Shown here piece after piece: positions 17,220-26,475 of a stretch of DNA of 64,000 nt. The notes below the pieces were generated by a model. That model had not been told where the DNA came from, searched no databases, and saw only the letters and a list, made by a program, of their open reading frames with translations. Each line of letters begins with the position of its first letter. Positions within the stretch are counted from its first letter, which is position 1. Origin of the DNA: Vreelandella populi (lineage in GTDB: Bacteria > Pseudomonadota > Gammaproteobacteria > Pseudomonadales > Halomonadaceae); assembly GCF_003989825.1 (NCBI RefSeq), contig NZ_RZHE01000008.1, positions 1 through 64,000 on the forward strand. The letters are read 5' to 3'. A program made the position numbers and the translations under genes.

Positions 17220-18911
17220 TTACATCAACGTGTCGGTAATACCAATCACATAAAAAGCTATTAACGCGATAATGCCGGTAAACACCAGATAGTAGATGGT
17301 CGGGATAATCGTTTTACGAATCGTCGCACCTTCACGGCCAAGCAAACCTACGGTTGCCGAGGCCGCGACCACGTTATGAATAGCGATCATATTACCTGCT
17401 GCCGCACCGACGGCCTGAAGCGCGACCATCATGGCTGTAGACAGCCCCAAGGTTTGAGCAACATTAAACTGGAACTCTGCCAGCATCAGGTTGGAAACCG
17501 TGTTGGAGCCGGCGATAAAGGCGCCCATGGCACCCACGGCCGGGGCAAAGAACGGGTAGATGTCGCCAACGCCGCTGGCCACGGCCTGGGCCATCATCAC
17601 CGGCATGGAGACAAGGTCTGCACCGTTGACGCCGGAGTTGATCAGAATGCGCACCATGGGCACGGTGAACACCAGCACGAAACCGGCGCCGAAAATCGTC
17701 TTGGTGGATTCCGACACTGCCGCGCTGATCTTCTGCGGGTTCATGCGATGCAGGAAGTAGGTAATGATAACGACGGCAATGATAATACCGCCGGGCAGGT
17801 ACAGCGGCTGAACACCACCGCTAACACCTGTTTCACCCAGAATATCGTTCCAGTTCAGGTTGATCGAGGTGAGCGCTACGCGCAGTGGTTCAATAGTACG
17901 TGAAGCGACCAGGAACAGGGCCAGCAACACATAAGGGATCCAGCCTTTCAGGGTCGACATGGGCGCCTTGCCGGCTACATCGTCCAGCTTGATTTGCAGG
18001 TTGCCGATCCACTCATCCGGCCATGAGGTTGACTCAGGAAAATCCCAGGTATCCTTGGGCAGCAAGAAGCCTTTACGCGCCGCAGGGACGACGATCGCCA
18101 GGCCGACCATGGCACCAATCATGGAAGGGAACTCAGGCCCCAATAGCACGCCTACCAGCATGTAGGGCACCACAAAACATACGCCGGTAAAGATGGCGAA
18201 CGGCGTAATCGACAGGCCCTCTTTCCAAGAGCGGTTCGCCCCAAAAAAGCGCACCATCATGACGACCAGTATCAAGGGCATCAGGATACCCACGATGCCG
18301 TGAGTAATAGCGACTTCGCTGGTGATCAATCGAAAAAATTCGTTCCAGGTCGAGCCATTGGCTTCAAGCTGAGCCGTAATGCCAGCGCGGTCCAGGCCGC
18401 TGCCCACCCCAACCACGATGGGCGTGCCCACAGCACCAAACGAAACGGGCGTTGATTGAATCATCATGCCCACGACAACCGCTGCCAGGGCAGGGAAACC
18501 CAGCGCAACCATCAAAGGGGCAGCTACCGCAGCAGGGGTACCAAAACCTGATGCACCTTCAATAAAACAGCCAAACAGCCAGGCCACAATCAGTGCCTGT
18601 ACCCGGCGGTCGGGGCTAATGCCCGAAAAACCGTTGCGAATGGCGGTAATACCGCCTGAGTGTTTAAGCGTATTGAGCAGTAATATCGCGCCGAAAATGA
18701 TCCATAAAAGCCCCGCTGTTTGGATGAGGCCCTGAATCGTGGAAGCTGCGATGCGGGTAAACGACATGTCCCAAGCGGTCAGACCAATAATGGCTGCCGT
18801 TAAAAAGACAATTGGCATGGCTATTTTGGCAGGTATTTTAAACCCAACGAGCAAAATACCTGCCAGCAGCAACGGCAGGAAAGCCAGAAGAGCTAGTGTT
18901 GTTTCGTTCAT
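17220..18911 (-). CDS. lldP: L-lactate/glycolate permease (LctP family; LldP/GlcA type)
   Basis: A 563-residue inner-membrane protein with 12 or more hydrophobic segments. LctP signatures include [20 protein letters not shown] near residue 115 and [15 protein letters not shown] near residue 465. The family imports L-/D-lactate and glycolate with protons or cations. A TGGTCTTACCA site 120 bases upstream is identical to one of the two glcD/glcC operators, so I infer membership of the GlcC regulon and a glycolate (GlcA-like) role. The gene is monocistronic. Lactate as the main substrate remains possible. Confidence 0.93.
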   Translation of the reverse strand: MNETTLALLAFLPLLLAGILLVGFKIPAKIAMPIVFLTAAIIGLTAWDMSFTRIAASTIQGLIQTAGLLWIIFGAILLLNTLKHSGGITAIRNGFSGISPDRRVQALIVAWLFGCFIEGASGFGTPAAVAAPLMVALGFPALAAVVVGMMIQSTPVSFGAVGTPIVVGVGSGLDRAGITAQLEANGSTWNEFFRLITSEVAITHGIVGILMPLILVVMMVRFFGANRSWKEGLSITPFAIFTGVCFVVPYMLVGVLLGPEFPSMIGAMVGLAIVVPAARKGFLLPKDTWDFPESTSWPDEWIGNLQIKLDDVAGKAPMSTLKGWIPYVLLALFLVASRTIEPLRVALTSINLNWNDILGETGVSGGVQPLYLPGGIIIAVVIITYFLHRMNPQKISAAVSESTKTIFGAGFVLVFTVPMVRILINSGVNGADLVSMPVMMAQAVASGVGDIYPFFAPAVGAMGAFIAGSNTVSNLMLAEFQFNVAQTLGLSTAMMVALQAVGAAAGNMIAIHNVVAASATVGLLGREGATIRKTIIPTIYYLVFTGIIALIAFYVIGITDTLM

Positions 18912-19261
18912 AGGTGAAGGCCGCCCCGGTTATTTATTTGGTGTGCTCTGCATCCGTCTAGCGTTTCCAGTGCTAAACGTAACAATGAGCAAGATACGGT
19001 TCGGTTCAAAAAATAACACTAGTGGAAAATTGGTCTTACCATAAAAGTGCTTTGCTAAGGTGCTTGTTTAAACAAAGAAAATGTATATAAGAGTTTGTAT
19101 TCATTGTTTTTTATAGCGTTTATTGGGTGGCGGAACGACAAGCTGCCATTAGACTAAAAGACAGTGTAAGAAGGCCTTTCTTGCTTAGCCAGTGAATTAA
19201 GATCAATGTCTATTGATCAACTTGGTTTTACCTATCTTGCATTAACCGTAAGGATAAAAGG
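18912..19261. other. Divergent regulatory region between the permease and GST genes
   Basis: 350 bases with no supported gene. It contains the GlcC-type site at 19031-19041, a TTGTTTAAACAA palindrome at 19064-19075 and an AT-rich segment around 19080-19130 that could hold promoters in both directions. Confidence 0.6.
19031..19041. promoter_or_regulatory. Putative GlcC operator upstream of the permease gene
   Basis: TGGTCTTACCA is the same 11-mer as at 4798-4808. A perfect TGGT-N3-ACCA repeat upstream of a lactate/glycolate permease is good evidence for shared control, although the protein that binds it is inferred. Confidence 0.68.
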
Positions 19262-19957
19262 ATGACCCGAACGCTTTATGATTTATGTGGCCGCGATGAA
19301 CGTTTGCGCTTCTCCCCGTACTGCTGGCGCGTTCGTATGGCGCTTGCCCATAAAGGGTTGGATTACGATACGGTTGCTTGGCGATTTGAAGATAAGCAGG
19401 CGTTGGCATTCGCCGATTACGACAAGGTGCCGGTACTGCTTGATAACGAGCAGGTGATTACCGACAGTTTCGACATCATGCGCTACCTGGATAAAACCTA
19501 CCCTGAAGCGCCGGTGCTGGGAGAGGGAGCAAGTTATCAGCGTGCGCTGTTCTTTAAGTACTTTGTAGAACGCAGCGTAACCCCCGCTCTTTTTCGCTTG
19601 GTAGCCATGGATCTGTTAGCTGCCATTCACCCTGACGACCGGGATTATTTTCGTAAAACCCGTGAGGCGCGCTTTGGTACCCGCCTGGAAGCGCTACATA
19701 ACCCGGAGCAAGCCAGACAACAGTTGGCAACGCTGCTGGCGCCCGTGCGCGATTTACTGCGCAGTAGCCCCTTTTTGGATGGGGATGCACCCAGCGGCGC
19801 GGATTACCTGTTGTTTGGCAGCTTGATGTGGGCTCATACCGTATCGCTTGAAACGTTAGGTGAAGAAAACGCCCTAGTGGATGAATGGTTCAAGCGTATG
19901 TTGAGCGTGCATGACGGGATTGCAGGTAAGGCGTTCACTATTCGTGATTTGTCATAA
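19262..19957 (+). CDS. Glutathione S-transferase family protein
   Basis: A 231-residue cytosolic GST. The thioredoxin-fold N-domain includes FSPYCWRVRMALAHKGLDYD and the glutathione-contact segment KVPVLLDNEQVITDSFDIMRYL (cis-Pro and the E/D-S motif). An alpha-helical C-domain follows. The ribosome site AAGGATAAAAGG precedes the ATG. It is probably a detoxification or housekeeping enzyme; the substrate cannot be inferred from context. Confidence 0.9.
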   Translation: MTRTLYDLCGRDERLRFSPYCWRVRMALAHKGLDYDTVAWRFEDKQALAFADYDKVPVLLDNEQVITDSFDIMRYLDKTYPEAPVLGEGASYQRALFFKYFVERSVTPALFRLVAMDLLAAIHPDDRDYFRKTREARFGTRLEALHNPEQARQQLATLLAPVRDLLRSSPFLDGDAPSGADYLLFGSLMWAHTVSLETLGEENALVDEWFKRMLSVHDGIAGKAFTIRDLS

Positions 19958-19966
19958 AAGACAGGT

Positions 19967-19991
19967 AACCGGCTGATTAATCTAGCCGGTT
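19967..19991 (+). terminator. Weak hairpin after the GST gene
   Basis: AACCGGCT pairs with AGCCGGTT across a 9-nt loop just downstream of the stop. There is no T tract beyond the two stem T residues, so termination efficiency is uncertain. Confidence 0.45.
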
Positions 19992-20151
19992 TCCGAACAA
20001 GCTAGGCATATAGCATAACGGTTTAAAAAAATCATGTTGCGCTGCACAAAATGCGCTGCTAGCTTGGGTGGAGCAACGGCAAACGCCGACGCATCAGCAT
20101 CGCCTCCATCAGTAACGGGCGGCGATTTGCTAGCTAACCCAAGGAGATGTC

Positions 20152-20577
20152 GTGATGATGAAATCTACAGAGAACAGCACTCAACAGTTTGAGTCTACTT
20201 TTGTATCACCTATGCGTTCTTACACGCAGACAGCACTTGATTACTATCAAAAGCTGATGGGTGCGCAACTTGACGCTGCCCGCGCTTACTCTGATATGAC
20301 AGTTTCACAAGCACGCACATGGCTTGATGTTAAAGATGCCGACAGCTTCAAAAAAGCCATGGAAAGCCAGCAACGCGTTGCTAGCGACTTTATGGAACGC
20401 CTGAAAGGCGACTCTGAAAAGGTGACTTCTATCGGTCAGGGCTTTATGCAGGAAAGCCAGAAAATGACCGAAGAAAACACTCAGAAGGCAGCCGATAATA
20501 CTCAGAAAGCCGCTGACAACATTCAGCAAAAAGCTTCTGACAATATTCAAAAGTCAGCAGATGCCGCGAAGCGCTAA
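20152..20577 (+). CDS. Phasin family protein
   Basis: A 141-residue, helix-rich protein of the phasin family, which coats polyhydroxyalkanoate granules. The core around residues 15-95 (PMRSYTQTALDYYQKLMGAQ and SDMTVSQARTWLDVKD) fits the family. The C-terminal 40 residues are a degenerate repeat of TQKAADN/NIQQKASD units, probably an amphipathic or coiled-coil tail. The AAGGAGATG ribosome site precedes two consecutive ATGs, and either could start it. No PHA synthase is in the window. A terminator follows. Confidence 0.85.
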   Translation: MMMKSTENSTQQFESTFVSPMRSYTQTALDYYQKLMGAQLDAARAYSDMTVSQARTWLDVKDADSFKKAMESQQRVASDFMERLKGDSEKVTSIGQGFMQESQKMTEENTQKAADNTQKAADNIQQKASDNIQKSADAAKR

Positions 20578-20607
20578 ACCCCTTTTAAACCGCTAACCCC
20601 TGGCGGT

Positions 20608-20642
20608 GAAAAGCGCTGTGCCCTTTGGGCGCGGCGCTTTTT
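20608..20642 (+). terminator. Terminator after the phasin gene
   Basis: AAAAGCGC pairs with GCGCTTTT, with inner GCCC/GGGC pairing in the loop, followed by T residues. It is placed to end the phasin transcript and, in the other direction, uraD. Confidence 0.75.
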
Positions 20643-20669
20643 TATGTGTTCTAAACGTGGTTGGGCGGC

Positions 20670-21212
20670 TTACTCGCCCATGGCTCGCGCTGTTAAACGA
20701 AAGCGTGCGATACGGATAATTTGCTCAATGGCCGTTTCGCGCTCTGTCACCGCTTCATTATCCAGGCGCTTTTCAAACGCCGCCAAAATGGCATGTCGAT
20801 CAAGCCCTTTAACGGCGATCACAAAGGGAAAGCCAAACCTCTTCTTGTAGGCGCCATTTAACGCTTCAAAGCGTGCAAATTCTTCTGGTGAGCATTGGTC
20901 AAGCCTGGCGGCTGCCTGTTCGCGCGTGGAATCCTGGGTGAGCTTACCGGCCATGGCGGCTTTACCGGCCAGGTCGGGGTGAGCCTGGATAACGGCTATC
21001 TGTTGCTCGCTTGGCGCTTGCTGAAGAATATGGCCCATTTTTACGGCCAGTGCTTCCGGGGCATCATGCGCCTCATTCAAACCTTGCTGCCAGGCGGTTG
21101 CGGCGACCCACGGTGAGTGCTCATAGATATCCCCGTAGTGAGCTACAAACGCATCCTGCGAAAGCTGGCTAGGACGTGGATCAAGAAGCAGTTGCGCGGT
21201 ATCCGAAGGCAT
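20670..21212 (-). CDS. uraD: OHCU decarboxylase UraD
   Basis: A 180-residue protein of the 2-oxo-4-hydroxy-4-carboxy-5-ureidoimidazoline decarboxylase family. The catalytic His78 lies in VIQAHPDLAGKAA, followed by the LTQDSTREQ segment and GFPFVIAVKG near residue 126. It makes S-allantoin from OHCU in the third step of uricolysis. It is divergent from uraH with an ATGTATACAA site between them, and has a good AAGGAATC ribosome site. Confidence 0.94.
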   Translation of the reverse strand: MPSDTAQLLLDPRPSQLSQDAFVAHYGDIYEHSPWVAATAWQQGLNEAHDAPEALAVKMGHILQQAPSEQQIAVIQAHPDLAGKAAMAGKLTQDSTREQAAARLDQCSPEEFARFEALNGAYKKRFGFPFVIAVKGLDRHAILAAFEKRLDNEAVTERETAIEQIIRIARFRLTARAMGE

Positions 21213-21247
21213 GATGATTCCTTAACTGACAGGTTAATAGGCTAATC

Positions 21248-21257
21248 ATGTATACAA
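21248..21257. promoter_or_regulatory. TTGTATACAA-like operator between uraD and uraH
   Basis: ATGTATACAA, with an exact TGTATACA core, lies midway in the 111-base divergent uraD/uraH region. The same palindrome occurs three times between hpxA and puuE. The adjacent GntR regulator (21701) is the likely binder. Confidence 0.6.
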
Positions 21258-21323
21258 TATTAAAGGCATAAAGGTAATCTAGACCTGCCTACTTTAATTA
21301 TTCATTAGCAGCAAGGAGCCGCT

Positions 21324-21677
21324 ATGGGACGTTTAACGACTCACGTACTGGATACCGCAAAAGGTCAGCCAGCCCAAGGGATTACCATTGATATCTTTCA
21401 CGTAGCCGCAGGTCATCGTGAGCACGTAGGGGAGGCGGTCACTAACGCCGAAGGCCGTTGTGACGCGCCGCTTCTGGAAGGCGAGGCCTTTACGCCTGGC
21501 GAATATGAGCTGGTGTTTCATGCAGGCGATTACCTACGAGTGCAGGGTGTAGAGGCTGAAGAACCGCGTTTTCTGGATGTAATTCCTCTGCGTTTTGGCG
21601 TTGCTGATGCCGATCAGCACTATCATGTGCCGCTTCTTTTATCCCCGTATGGCTACTCCACCTACCGGGGAAGTTAA
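21324..21677 (+). CDS. uraH: 5-hydroxyisourate hydrolase UraH (transthyretin-like)
   Basis: A 117-residue transthyretin-related hydrolase. It has the N-terminal RLTTHVLDTAKGQPA motif with active-site His7 and ends in the diagnostic C-terminal YRGS tetrapeptide. It opens 5-hydroxyisourate to OHCU, feeding UraD. No signal peptide is present, so it is cytoplasmic. The ribosome site AAGGAG precedes the ATG. The regulator gene follows 23 bases later and is probably co-transcribed. Confidence 0.96.
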   Translation: MGRLTTHVLDTAKGQPAQGITIDIFHVAAGHREHVGEAVTNAEGRCDAPLLEGEAFTPGEYELVFHAGDYLRVQGVEAEEPRFLDVIPLRFGVADADQHYHVPLLLSPYGYSTYRGS

Positions 21678-21700
21678 GCATTAGTCAACAGGAGCGCCAG

Positions 21701-22417
21701 ATGAGTGAGGTGCAGATGGCTGCAAAACGGCACGCCCCTGAAAAAGAGGGCGATGAACGCCATGAGACGATTTATCGGGTGGTAAGCGATGCCATTGTTG
21801 AGCAGCGCTTAAAGCCCGGCGCCCGGCTGCGTGAAGATGCCCTGGCGGAGGTTTTTAATATCAGCCGCACGGGTATACGCAAAATTCTCCAGCGCCTGGC
21901 GCTTGAGCAGTTGGTGACCTTGACGCCGCGGCGTGGAGCGAGCGTCACCCGGCCAACGGCGGAAGAAGCTAAAGATGTGTTTGATGCCCGCCAGCTTATC
22001 GAGTGCGGGCTAATGCCTGATGTGGCAAGGCGAATTGGCGAAAAAGAAGCCGCCGAGCTACGCGACATGGCCCGCCAGGAGCGCCAGGCGCTGCGCAGCG
22101 GTCAACAGAGCATCGCCATTCGTCTATCTGCAGACTTTCATGTGCGCCTAGCCCAGCTATCCGGTAATGCCACACTGGCAGAGTTTGTCGAACGGCTCTG
22201 CTCTCGCTCCTCACTCATTCTGGCGGTATACGGTCATCGTGGTCATTTAGGCTGCGAATCCCACGATCACGATGACTTGATCGGTTATCTGGAAGCCGGC
22301 AACGGCGAGCGCGCCAAAGCCTTTATGAGCCGCCACTTGAAGGCTATTGAGGCGTCGCTTTCCATGGTTGAGGGAGAGGATAACGTACCGGACTTGCAGG
22401 ATATTTTCGGGAGTTAA
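21701..22417 (+). CDS. GntR-family (FCD) regulator of the ureide genes
   Basis: A 238-residue regulator: winged helix at about residues 22-90 (LREDALAEVFNISRTGIRKI, wing TPRRGASVTRP), then an FCD effector domain. It follows uraH in the same direction and is flanked by genes for HIU/OHCU/allantoin processing. The TTGTATACAA palindromes at 21248, 26314, 26435 and 26476 are the natural candidate operators. The effector, perhaps a ureide intermediate, is unknown. HpxS of Klebsiella is a functional analogue by context only. Confidence 0.85.
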   Translation: MSEVQMAAKRHAPEKEGDERHETIYRVVSDAIVEQRLKPGARLREDALAEVFNISRTGIRKILQRLALEQLVTLTPRRGASVTRPTAEEAKDVFDARQLIECGLMPDVARRIGEKEAAELRDMARQERQALRSGQQSIAIRLSADFHVRLAQLSGNATLAEFVERLCSRSSLILAVYGHRGHLGCESHDHDDLIGYLEAGNGERAKAFMSRHLKAIEASLSMVEGEDNVPDLQDIFGS

Positions 22418-22434
22418 CGGCGCTTTAGTTAAAC

Positions 22435-22462
22435 AAACGCCCGGCTTAATGCCGGGCGTTTG
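22435..22462. terminator. Terminator between the GntR gene and the NCS1 permease gene
   Basis: AAACGCCCGGC pairs with GCCGGGCGTTT around a short loop, between converging genes. The A/T flanks make it potentially bidirectional. Confidence 0.82.
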
Positions 22463-22489
22463 GGTTTGGCGGTTGAGGCTGGAATGCGT

Positions 22490-23938
22490 TCAAATCGCCT
22501 TTTCCCGCATCAATCCGTAATAAATCAGCCCGCCCAGACCCGCACCAATCAGCCATCCATAGCCGCCTAAACTCGATAGCGCAGGCACCAGTACGGTAGA
22601 AAGCGAGAACACTGCCGCTACACCAAACGCAATCAGCGCGCGGGTGTTCCAGCCGTTGGTGTAGTAGTAGGTGCTGCCCGGTTTTGATGAGAACAGCGCC
22701 TGGATATCCAGGCGCTGGCGTTTAATCAGGTAATAGTCCACCACGATAATGCCGTAGAACGGGGCGACGATGGCGCCCAGGGCATTTACAAAACCGGGGA
22801 TGCCGATCTGGCTGATAAACGATATCCAGAAGGCGCCGACGAAGAAGGCAATCACCGCAGTGATCAGGCCACCCATCTTGAAGCTGATCTTGCTGGGGAA
22901 CAGGTTGGCCAGGTCATAGGCAGGCGGAATAAAGTTGGCGACCAGATTGATACCCACGGTGGCGGCAAAGAAGGTGAGAGCGGCCACAATAGTGAGCGGC
23001 AGTGAATCCACTCGCTCCACGATATCGGCGGGGTTGGTGAGCGCCTCGCCAAACAGCACCAGCGTGCCAGCGGTAATCATCAGCGCAATAAAGGAAAAGA
23101 ACGCCACGTTAAGCGGCAGGCCCAGCAGGTTGCCCAGCTTCATCTGGCGCTCGGTTTTGACGAAGCGGGTAAAGTCGCCAAAGTTGATCACCACCGCGGC
23201 AAAGTAGGCCACCATGGTGCCTACAATGGCCAGGAACGCGCCAATGGCGGTGCCGTTGGATTCCCCTGAGCCGCTAAAAATCGAGCCAACCGCCGGTAAG
23301 AGCTCATCGCCTGCCTGAACCCAGACAATCACCATCAGCACCAGCATGACGACGTAGACCAGCGGGCCTGCCCAATTGAGGAAGTGCTTGATGCGCTCGA
23401 TACCCTGCCAAAAAATTGCAATCTGAAACAGCCAGACAATCACGAACGACACCCAGGCCACACCCGAAAGCCCCAGGTACGTATTACCGTTACCCCCGCC
23501 AATCAAGGCAGTAATTAAGAGTGTGACGGCGGTGGAAGCAAAGTAGGTCTGCACCCCGTACCAGAAAATACCTACGATCGCACGAAGCATAGCAGGGAAG
23601 TTGGCGCCGCGAACGCCCATGCTTGCGCGCACCATTACCGGAAACGGTATGCCATATTTAACGCTGGGCTTGCCGGTTAAATTGACCAGGAACATCACGA
23701 TAACCCCGGCCAGAATAATCGCCGCCATTACTGCCCAACCGTTCAGTCCGTAGGAGAGAAACAGCGACGCTGCCAGGGTATAGCCAAACAGACTCTGGAT
23801 ATCGTTGGACCAGACGTTGAAAATTTCAAAAGCACCCCAGGTACGATCCTGGGGCTTTACCGGTGCCAAGTCATCGTTATACAACGTCGGGTCAATATGC
23901 CCTATATCCAAGCTACTTGCAGTTTCACGCTCTTTCAT
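22490..23938 (-). CDS. NCS1-family nucleobase/ureide permease (Mhp1/PucI-like)
   Basis: A 482-residue, roughly 12-TM cation symporter of the NCS1 family. The N-terminal NDDLAPVKPQDRTWGAFEIF motif, the KYGIPFPVMVRASMGVRGAN loop and YYLIKRQRLD are typical of the hydantoin/allantoin/uracil branch. Lying beside allantoin racemase and allantoinase genes it most likely imports allantoin or another ureide, or a purine. It ends the minus-strand run hpxA - NCS1 - NCS1, 55 bases after the preceding permease. Confidence 0.88.
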   Translation of the reverse strand: MKERETASSLDIGHIDPTLYNDDLAPVKPQDRTWGAFEIFNVWSNDIQSLFGYTLAASLFLSYGLNGWAVMAAIILAGVIVMFLVNLTGKPSVKYGIPFPVMVRASMGVRGANFPAMLRAIVGIFWYGVQTYFASTAVTLLITALIGGGNGNTYLGLSGVAWVSFVIVWLFQIAIFWQGIERIKHFLNWAGPLVYVVMLVLMVIVWVQAGDELLPAVGSIFSGSGESNGTAIGAFLAIVGTMVAYFAAVVINFGDFTRFVKTERQMKLGNLLGLPLNVAFFSFIALMITAGTLVLFGEALTNPADIVERVDSLPLTIVAALTFFAATVGINLVANFIPPAYDLANLFPSKISFKMGGLITAVIAFFVGAFWISFISQIGIPGFVNALGAIVAPFYGIIVVDYYLIKRQRLDIQALFSSKPGSTYYYTNGWNTRALIAFGVAAVFSLSTVLVPALSSLGGYGWLIGAGLGGLIYYGLMREKAI

Positions 23939-23993
23939 TACGAACTCGCATTTTTATGTTGTGGGTCGTAGGGGGTTGAGGTTAATAAAATCC

Positions 23994-25364
23994 TTATTGA
24001 GCAAAGCGCTGGCAGGGAGCCCAGTGCTTCATCAGCAGGTAATAGGTGACCCCGGCTGGAATCAGGCTGGCATACCAGGAAACCGACGAGAAAGTGAGAG
24101 CGGCGGCAATACCCACGACGGTGGCGATCAGGGCAGCCATATTGATGCCCTGATAGGGGCCGTTGACGTCATACAGCTTGCTGATATCTAAAGTGCGGCG
24201 GCGGATGACGTAGTAATCGACCACCAGAATGGCAAAGATAGGGCCAAGAAATGCCGAGTAGGTTTGCACGAAAAGCTGTAAGCCAGCAGCCGACTCAGGC
24301 TGAACCAGTTTCCAGGGGAAGGTGGCAAAGGCGAGCAGGCCCACGATAACGGTAGCGACCGGGAACTTGATCTTGAATACATCCATCAATACATAGGTGG
24401 GCGGCACAACGTTATTGAGCACGTTGGTGGTCACTTGGGCAAAAGCGATAAACAGCAGGGTAATCATCAAAAGTGGGGTGTTATCCACCGCGTTGGCAAA
24501 TACCTGAATAGGGTCGGCCGTGCCTGTCGCCTCTGACACCATATAACCGATCAGCCCCATAAACAGCGTGCAGGGCAGAATCGACATCGCGTAAATGGTG
24601 GTAAGAAGCCCTTGGCCTGTGCCTTTTTTATGCTCACGGGAGTAGTCGCTGACATTGAGCATCATGGTGCTATAAATGCCCAAAAACAGCATAGTCGCGC
24701 TCCAGAACGGCATACCCCAGGAACCTTCCATGGTCAGCAGGCTGGCGGAGAGCTCATCGCCATAGCGCTGCACCGTGGCGTAGAACATATACATCAGCGA
24801 GCCCAGGATAAACACACTGCCAATGTTTTCCAGCCATTTGATACCCTGAAAACCCATGACAGACAGGCCAATCTGCAAAAGCTGGAAGGTAATAAAGTAG
24901 AACACCAGATTATCAAAGCCGAACAGGGTGGCCGACACCATATTGAGTGCACCCGCGCCAATCCAGCTTTGAAAGCCGTACCACACAACGGCGGGTACCG
25001 CGCGAACCAAACCAGGGATGCGGGTGCCGGTAAACCCAAAGGCGCTGCGCGCCTGCACCATAAACGGGATGCCGTACTTGTAGCCCGCCGCACCGTTGAT
25101 CGCGAGCGCAATGCCAATCACAAAACAGCCAATCGCGATAGCAAGCGTTGCCTGCAACAGGTTTAACGTACCCACCACGCTTGAGCCCATGGCGAAGGTA
25201 CCAATGGATACGCAGCCGCCAAACCACGCCAGAAAATAGGAGCCTCGCCCCATAATTCGGGTGTGTTGCGGAGCCAGGGTTTCCGCCCCCAGGCTTTTTG
25301 TATCCAACCCTGTGTGCACAGTGGATGGGTCTTCTGACGGTTGAGCAGGTGCTGAAATGCTCAT
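23994..25364 (-). CDS. NCS1-family purine/cytosine-type permease (CodB branch)
   Basis: A 456-residue, 12-TM NCS1 protein more like the CodB/purine-cytosine permease branch than its neighbour. Visible marks are the GRGSYFLAWFGGCVSIGTF first helix, YKYGIPFMVQARSAFGFTG and VDYYVIRRRTLDISKLYD. Having two different NCS1 permeases suggests separate import of two compounds, such as allantoin and a nucleobase. It is transcribed with the downstream permease. The substrate is not resolvable from the sequence. Confidence 0.87.
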   Translation of the reverse strand: MSISAPAQPSEDPSTVHTGLDTKSLGAETLAPQHTRIMGRGSYFLAWFGGCVSIGTFAMGSSVVGTLNLLQATLAIAIGCFVIGIALAINGAAGYKYGIPFMVQARSAFGFTGTRIPGLVRAVPAVVWYGFQSWIGAGALNMVSATLFGFDNLVFYFITFQLLQIGLSVMGFQGIKWLENIGSVFILGSLMYMFYATVQRYGDELSASLLTMEGSWGMPFWSATMLFLGIYSTMMLNVSDYSREHKKGTGQGLLTTIYAMSILPCTLFMGLIGYMVSEATGTADPIQVFANAVDNTPLLMITLLFIAFAQVTTNVLNNVVPPTYVLMDVFKIKFPVATVIVGLLAFATFPWKLVQPESAAGLQLFVQTYSAFLGPIFAILVVDYYVIRRRTLDISKLYDVNGPYQGINMAALIATVVGIAAALTFSSVSWYASLIPAGVTYYLLMKHWAPCQRFAQ

Positions 25365-25526
25365 GATGTCGTCCTCGCAAGATTATGAGTATTGTTGGTA
25401 TCCCAGGTTTTTACCTGAAAAACGCTTGCGGCATGGCGTGCTACTGGACGTGCTGGTTCTGTTGCTTTTTATTTTTAATCAATTGTTTAAGTCGTTATAG
25501 AGCTGTCGGGTATTGCAAATAAAACG

Positions 25527-26279
25527 CTATTTAGGCGGTAATTGAAGGTCAGAAAGCGCTGCAAACTGACCGGTAAACGGTTTGGGTCGTGGATAGGCAA
25601 GGTCGCCGTGCTTGCTGGTATAAAGCCCCAGGCCTACCAAGGATTCGGCAAGCTTTAACGCAGCGCTGACGCCTTCAACTACAGGAATGCCCACTTCACG
25701 GCTAATTTCTTGGGTAAGATTTGCCATCCCTCCGCACCCCAAAACAATCGCGCCGATATCATCTTCATCCCGGGCGCGGCAGCACTCTTCCACAATACGT
25801 TTAAAGGCAGCGTCGGGATGATGCTCAAGATCGAGTACCGGAATTTCTGCAGCACGGATACGCCGACAGTGATGGCGAAAGCCGTACTGCTCTAGCAGGT
25901 GTTCGGCAATAATCCCAGTGCGGCTTAGCGTCGTCACAATCGAAAACCGCGTACTGATAAGGGTTGCCAGATGAAAGGCGGCTTCTGCAATACCAATCAC
26001 CGGGGCGCGCGTTAGCTCACGAGCGGCAAGCAGCCCTGGGTCGCCAAAGCAGGCCACGATGTAGGCATCAATGCCTCCTTCGCGTTCGCCTTTTAACACC
26101 TCTTGGGCCACACCTACCGCGCTGACGACTTCATCAAAGTGGCTTTCGATGGAGACAGGGCCAGACTCGGGTTGAGAGGCAGTTATGCGAACCCCTGTTG
26201 AAGCTTGGCACTCAGCAGTACGATGAATGGCTTGAGTCATCGATGCCGTGGTATTGGGATTGATAATATGTATATGCAC
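25527..26279 (-). CDS. hpxA: Allantoin racemase (Asp/Glu/hydantoin racemase family)
   Basis: A 250-residue racemase. The two catalytic cysteines are Cys77 in YIVACFGDPG and Cys182 in IVLGCGGMANL, and the N-terminal IHIINPNT motif is typical of the hydantoin/allantoin racemase branch. It would interconvert allantoin enantiomers so that allantoinase can use both. The start is GTG. It is divergent from puuE with three TTGTATAC-type sites between them. Hydantoin racemase is the alternative, but the context favours allantoin. Confidence 0.88.
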   Translation of the reverse strand: MHIHIINPNTTASMTQAIHRTAECQASTGVRITASQPESGPVSIESHFDEVVSAVGVAQEVLKGEREGGIDAYIVACFGDPGLLAARELTRAPVIGIAEAAFHLATLISTRFSIVTTLSRTGIIAEHLLEQYGFRHHCRRIRAAEIPVLDLEHHPDAAFKRIVEECCRARDEDDIGAIVLGCGGMANLTQEISREVGIPVVEGVSAALKLAESLVGLGLYTSKHGDLAYPRPKPFTGQFAALSDLQLPPK

Positions 26280-26313
26280 GATAAGCGATCCACAGGTAAG
26301 CAGCTAAAACATC

Positions 26314-26323
26314 TTGTATACGA
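26314..26323. promoter_or_regulatory. TTGTATACGA, candidate ureide-regulator site near hpxA
   Basis: This shares the TTGTATAC core with 26435, 26476 and 21248. It is 34 bases before the hpxA start codon. Confidence 0.5.
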
Positions 26324-26434
26324 AAATAGGTTGGTTTATCACCAAGAGCAAGGCCTTTAAGCTTATTAAAAAGGCTAATAATCTTGACCATTCGTTCAGG
26401 TTTGCACGCTTGCTGGCTTTTAAAGCGGGATTCG

Positions 26435-26444
26435 TTGTATACGG
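26435..26444. promoter_or_regulatory. TTGTATACGG, candidate ureide-regulator site in the hpxA/puuE region
   Basis: The TTGTATAC core is again present, 41 bases from the perfect site at 26476 (about four helical turns). This would allow cooperative binding. Confidence 0.5.
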
Positions 26445-26475
26445 TTGTATTGCGGTTAGCTGTGAATATGGCTAC

